The position numbers and the translations under genes are program-made. Shown here one piece after another: positions 60,694 to 64,000 of a stretch of DNA of 64,000 nt. The notes below the pieces were generated by a model. It was given only the letters and a program-made list of their open reading frames with translations. It was not told where the DNA came from and searched no databases. Every line of letters begins with the position of its first letter. Within the stretch, counting starts at the first letter, position 1. The DNA is from Paenibacillus hemerocallicola (GTDB taxonomy: Bacteria > Bacillota > Bacilli > Paenibacillales > NBRC-103111), in NCBI RefSeq assembly GCF_006265175.1, contig NZ_VDCQ01000061.1, positions 1 through 64,000 of the forward strand, read 5' to 3'.

Positions 60694-62424
60694 ATGCGTA
60701 CATTACTCCCTTTTCTGAAGCCATATCGGATTTCGGCAGCCGTCGCGCTTTCGCTGATGCTGGTCGAGCTTGTCGTGGAGCTTTGCTTTCCGCTGCTGAT
60801 GGCCAAGCTGATCGACGGGGCGATCCTGCGGCAGGATGTCGGCGCCGCCCTGAAGTGGGGCGGGGTGATGATCGGGCTGGCGCTGTTCGGCTTTGCCGCC
60901 GGACTCGTCAACAGCTTTTATGCCGCCGATGTAGCCCAAGGCTTCGCCCACGATATGCGCCGGGCGTTGTTCGGCAAGCTGCAGTCGATGGCCTTCTCCG
61001 ACTTCCGCGCCTTCTCCCCTTCCTCGCTGATGACGAGGCTGACCGGAGACATTAACCAGATCCAGAATTCCGTCTTTCTCGGACTGCGCGTATTCGTCCG
61101 GGCGCCGCTGCTCATTGCCGGCTCGATGATCATGGCGCTGACAGTGGACGCCCGATTGGCGCTGTATCTCGTCGTCGTCACGCCCATTCTGGTTGTCGTG
61201 CTCGGCTATACGATCCGCAAAGGGTTCCGGCTGTTCCGTCTCGTTCAGGAGCGGCTGGACAAGCTGAACGGGCTCGTACGCGAAAATTTGATCGGCATGA
61301 GGCTGATTCGGGCATACGTGCGCGGCGATCACGAGAAAAACCGGTTTGCGGAAACGAACGGCGACTACATGCGGCGTTCGACCGCAGCCCTCCGCCTGTC
61401 CGAGATGACGGTTCCCGGCCTGCTGCTGTTGATGAATGCGAGCGTTCTGCTTATTCTTTGGTTCGGCAGCCGCAGCGTGACGGCTTATGAAACCGAAGTG
61501 GGCGATGTGGTCGCCGTCTTGAACTATGCGATCCGCATAACGGGGGCTTATGCGTACTTGTCGATGATCATCACGAGCTTGACGATAGCAAGGGCGGCCC
61601 TTAGCCGCTCGGCGGAGGTGCTGGCCGCGGGTTCGAACGAGTTTGGCGCGAACGGTACCGCCGCGGACGGAATACCGCCGGACCGGGCGGATGTGTTATT
61701 TGAAGGCGTGGCGTTCGGGTATCCCGATTCGGAGGCGGCCGTGCTTGACGGGATCACGTTCAGCGTAAACGATGGCGAGACCGCCGTCATCATGGGAGCG
61801 ACCGGGGCGGGCAAAACTTCGCTGCTTCAGCTGCTCCCGCGTCTGTACGAAGCTCGGCGGGGAACCGTGCGCGTCGGCGGGACGGACATCCGCGACATCG
61901 AGTTAAGCGTACTGCGCCGGCAAATCGGATACGTTGCCCAAGAGTCGACGCTGTTTGCCGGTACGATCCGGGACAATTTGCTGTGGGGGAGGGAAGACGC
62001 TTCGATGGAGGAGGTAGTCGAGGCCGCGAAGCTTGCGCAAATCCACGAAACGATCATGCAGCTGCCCGACGCTTATGAGGCGGTGCTGGAGCAGAAGGGC
62101 GCCAATTTGTCCGGCGGCCAGCGCCAGCGTCTGTCCATTGCGAGGGCGCTGCTGCGCAAGCCGAAGCTGCTCCTGCTCGACGACTGCACGAGCGCGCTGG
62201 ATGCCAGGACGGAGTCGCTGCTCCTCGCCGGCTTAAAGACATGCGGCTGTACGACGCTGCTCGTCACCCAGAAAGCGCAAGCGGCCAGGTGGGCGGATAC
62301 GGTGCTGCTGCTTGCGGACGGCAAGCTGCTCGCGCAAGGCAAGCACGGCGAATTGCTGGCGCGCTCGGAGACGTACCGATTCATCGTCGAGTCCGAGCGG
62401 GAGGAGGCGGCGCATCATGCTTAA
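60694..62424 (+). CDS. ABC exporter half, degenerate-site subunit (BmrC/TM287-like)
   Basis: 576 residues with an N-terminal six-helix exporter domain and a C-terminal ATPase: Walker A GATGAGKTS (about 368), signature LSGGQRQR (about 472), Walker B LLLLDDCTSALD (about 495). The catalytic glutamate after Walker B is Asp and the switch histidine is Gln in LLVTQKAQ, the pair of changes known for the degenerate subunit in TM287/288-type heterodimers. It overlaps the next gene by 8 bp. A multidrug or lipid-linked substrate is likely. Confidence 0.88.
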   Translation: MRTLLPFLKPYRISAAVALSLMLVELVVELCFPLLMAKLIDGAILRQDVGAALKWGGVMIGLALFGFAAGLVNSFYAADVAQGFAHDMRRALFGKLQSMAFSDFRAFSPSSLMTRLTGDINQIQNSVFLGLRVFVRAPLLIAGSMIMALTVDARLALYLVVVTPILVVVLGYTIRKGFRLFRLVQERLDKLNGLVRENLIGMRLIRAYVRGDHEKNRFAETNGDYMRRSTAALRLSEMTVPGLLLLMNASVLLILWFGSRSVTAYETEVGDVVAVLNYAIRITGAYAYLSMIITSLTIARAALSRSAEVLAAGSNEFGANGTAADGIPPDRADVLFEGVAFGYPDSEAAVLDGITFSVNDGETAVIMGATGAGKTSLLQLLPRLYEARRGTVRVGGTDIRDIELSVLRRQIGYVAQESTLFAGTIRDNLLWGREDASMEEVVEAAKLAQIHETIMQLPDAYEAVLEQKGANLSGGQRQRLSIARALLRKPKLLLLDDCTSALDARTESLLLAGLKTCGCTTLLVTQKAQAARWADTVLLLADGKLLAQGKHGELLARSETYRFIVESEREEAAHHA

Positions 62425-64000
62425 AATGCCGGGAGTCGGTTCGCGGTACGGCACGATGCCGCTGCTGAGGCTGAAACGCTCGGGCGGGGGGCCGCCGAAA
62501 AAAGGCAAAGTCGAATGGAGCGACCGCATCGGCACATTGAGGAAAATCGGCGCCTACTTGGGCGTTCACCGGAAGCTGCTGGCGCTGGTCGTCTTCATGG
62601 TGCTGCTAAGCTCGGCGGCCGGCTTGCTCGGACCTTATTTGCTCGGGGTGGCGGTCGATACGTATTTGGTTCGCAGGGCAGGCGGGAACCTGCTCGTCCT
62701 GCTAGCGGGCTTGGCCGGCGTGTATGCGGTCCAGACGGGCGCGACGCTGCTGCAGCATTATTGGATGATCGGGGTCGCCCAGCGAACGGTCGCGCGGATG
62801 AGGGAAGATTTGTTCGCGCATCTTCACGCCGTTCCGATCCCTTTCTACGGGAAAAAGCAGCACGGCGAGCTGATGAGCAGGCTGACGAACGACATCGACA
62901 ACGTGAGCCAGACGCTGAGCAGCTCTTTCATCCAAGTGTTTTCCGGTGTCGTCACATTCGCGGGGATGCTCGGATTTATGCTGGTTCTCAGTCCTCTGCT
63001 GACGGTAATCAGCTTGACCGTCATTCCTGTCATGTACGCCGGCATGAAGTGGATTACGGCCCGCACGGGCAAGCTTTTCCGGGAGCAGCAGCGGCATATG
63101 GGCGAGCTGGGCGGTTTTATCGAGGAGACGATATCCGGGCAGCTGATCGTCAAATCGTTCTCGCGCGAGCGGGAAAGAATAGCCGCATTCGGGGAGCGAA
63201 ACGGACGGCTGCGCGCGGCCTCATACTGGGCCCAGACGTATTCGGGCTTCGTCTCCAAACTGGTCATCATGCTGGACAATATGAGCTTCGCCGTCATCGC
63301 CGCGGCCGGCAGTCTGCTGGCGATCCAAGGGATCGTCACGGTCGGCGTCATCGTCACCTTTGCCGAATATGCGAGACAGTTCTCGCGTCCGCTGAACCAG
63401 CTGGCGACGCAAATCAATACGATGCTGTCGGCGATAGCCGGGGCGGAGCGGGCGTTCGAAATATTGTCCGAGACGAAGGAGAGCGACGGAGACTCTGCCG
63501 ACGAACTGGCCGCTGTGAAGGGCGAGATCGAATTTTCGCACGTATCTTTCGCTTATGGGGACAAGGGGGATACGTTGACGGATTTGACATTCCGCATCAA
63601 GCCGGGCCAAACGGTCGCGCTCGTCGGTCCCACCGGAGCGGGGAAATCGACGGTCGTGCAGCTGCTGACCCGATTCTACGAGCCGAACGGCGGGCACATC
63701 CGCATCGACGGCCGCGATATCCGCACGATCCGGAGGCAAAGCCTGCGCCGCCATATGGGCTTCGTGCTGCAGGATACCGTCCTGTTCGACGCGACGGTAC
63801 GGGACAATATCCGCTATGGCAGGCTGGAGGCAACGGACGGGGAGGTGGAGCGGGCCGCCGAGCTGGCCAATGCTCACTCCTTCATCGCGAAGCTGCCCGA
63901 AGGCTACGACACGTTCATCCGCGAAGGCGGCAGCGGCATCAGCCAAGGCCAGAAGCAGCTGCTCGCGATCGCCAGAGCCGTGCTGGCCGACCCGTCGATC
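62417..64000 (+). CDS. ABC exporter half, catalytic subunit (partial)
   Basis: ATG at 62417 overlaps the previous stop by 8 bases (ATGCTTAA). The frame stays open for 528 codons to the end of the window, so the last part is missing. An N-terminal extension (about 45 residues, Lys/Gly rich) precedes six membrane helices. The ATPase has Walker A GPTGAGKST and, at the signature position, ISQGQKQLLAIARAV rather than LSGGQ. The Walker B motif lies beyond the edge. It should pair with the preceding gene, supplying the competent catalytic site. Confidence 0.88.
   Translation, partial: MLKMPGVGSRYGTMPLLRLKRSGGGPPKKGKVEWSDRIGTLRKIGAYLGVHRKLLALVVFMVLLSSAAGLLGPYLLGVAVDTYLVRRAGGNLLVLLAGLAGVYAVQTGATLLQHYWMIGVAQRTVARMREDLFAHLHAVPIPFYGKKQHGELMSRLTNDIDNVSQTLSSSFIQVFSGVVTFAGMLGFMLVLSPLLTVISLTVIPVMYAGMKWITARTGKLFREQQRHMGELGGFIEETISGQLIVKSFSRERERIAAFGERNGRLRAASYWAQTYSGFVSKLVIMLDNMSFAVIAAAGSLLAIQGIVTVGVIVTFAEYARQFSRPLNQLATQINTMLSAIAGAERAFEILSETKESDGDSADELAAVKGEIEFSHVSFAYGDKGDTLTDLTFRIKPGQTVALVGPTGAGKSTVVQLLTRFYEPNGGHIRIDGRDIRTIRRQSLRRHMGFVLQDTVLFDATVRDNIRYGRLEATDGEVERAAELANAHSFIAKLPEGYDTFIREGGSGISQGQKQLLAIARAVLADPSI

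Noticed and set aside
62054-62242. Small minus-strand frames inside the ABC exporter genes
   Set aside because: GC-rich shadows with no start signals, overlapping conserved ATPase motifs on the plus strand.

Overview
The window looks like the chromosome of a Paenibacillus-type Firmicute. It encodes giant secreted proteins with S-layer homology (SLH) domains, most genes have AGGAGG-like ribosome sites, GTG and TTG starts are common, codon use is GC-rich, and the genes are typical of soil Paenibacillaceae. This assignment is an inference from gene content; no rRNA or tRNA gene was seen.

Region 1 (539-24122) is one co-directional block. It encodes three giant exported proteins (1806, 2566 and about 3154 aa), the last two ending in SLH modules, then a small membrane-anchored trypsin-like protease, and it closes with a strong terminator. 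The third protein is a GLUG-repeat beta-helix built from three modules. The block reads as a dedicated cell-surface assembly.

Region 2 (24123-43392) is accessory. It holds a 14-helix drug exporter, a sugar isomerase-like protein, a MarR regulator next to a beta-lactamase-fold hydrolase, a PadR regulator with a membrane partner, DedA, two SRPBCC proteins, a MOSC protein, a lipoprotein, and four aminoglycoside-phosphotransferase-fold kinases. One kinase is a macrolide 2'-phosphotransferase. It has a 12-codon leader peptide with an Arg-Leu-Arg motif, mutually exclusive RNA helices and an intrinsic terminator, which together form a complete drug-inducible transcription attenuator readable from the sequence. 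The intergenic DNA here is unusually repetitive: a roughly 200-bp MITE family (three copies, one with a 9-bp target duplication), palindromic motifs spaced at 51 or 61-62 bp, 21-bp inverted tandem dimers, and a 560-bp minisatellite of about 50 units of 11 bp.

Region 3 (42616-47241) has an AraC regulator, an orphan sugar-type binding lipoprotein, a beta-propeller protein and an aldo/keto reductase.

Region 4 (47403-60567) appears devoted to sulfur. On the minus strand are an Lrp regulator, paired half-size CHR transporters, an FMN-dependent monooxygenase and an atypical SDR. Divergently on the plus strand is an operon for an SsuABC-like ABC importer with two permeases, a second FMN monooxygenase, a class II aldolase-like protein and cysteine synthase, followed by a cytosolic gamma-glutamyltransferase. 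The importer operon has its own leader terminator. Region 5 (60694-end) is a heterodimeric ABC exporter whose second subunit runs off the window.
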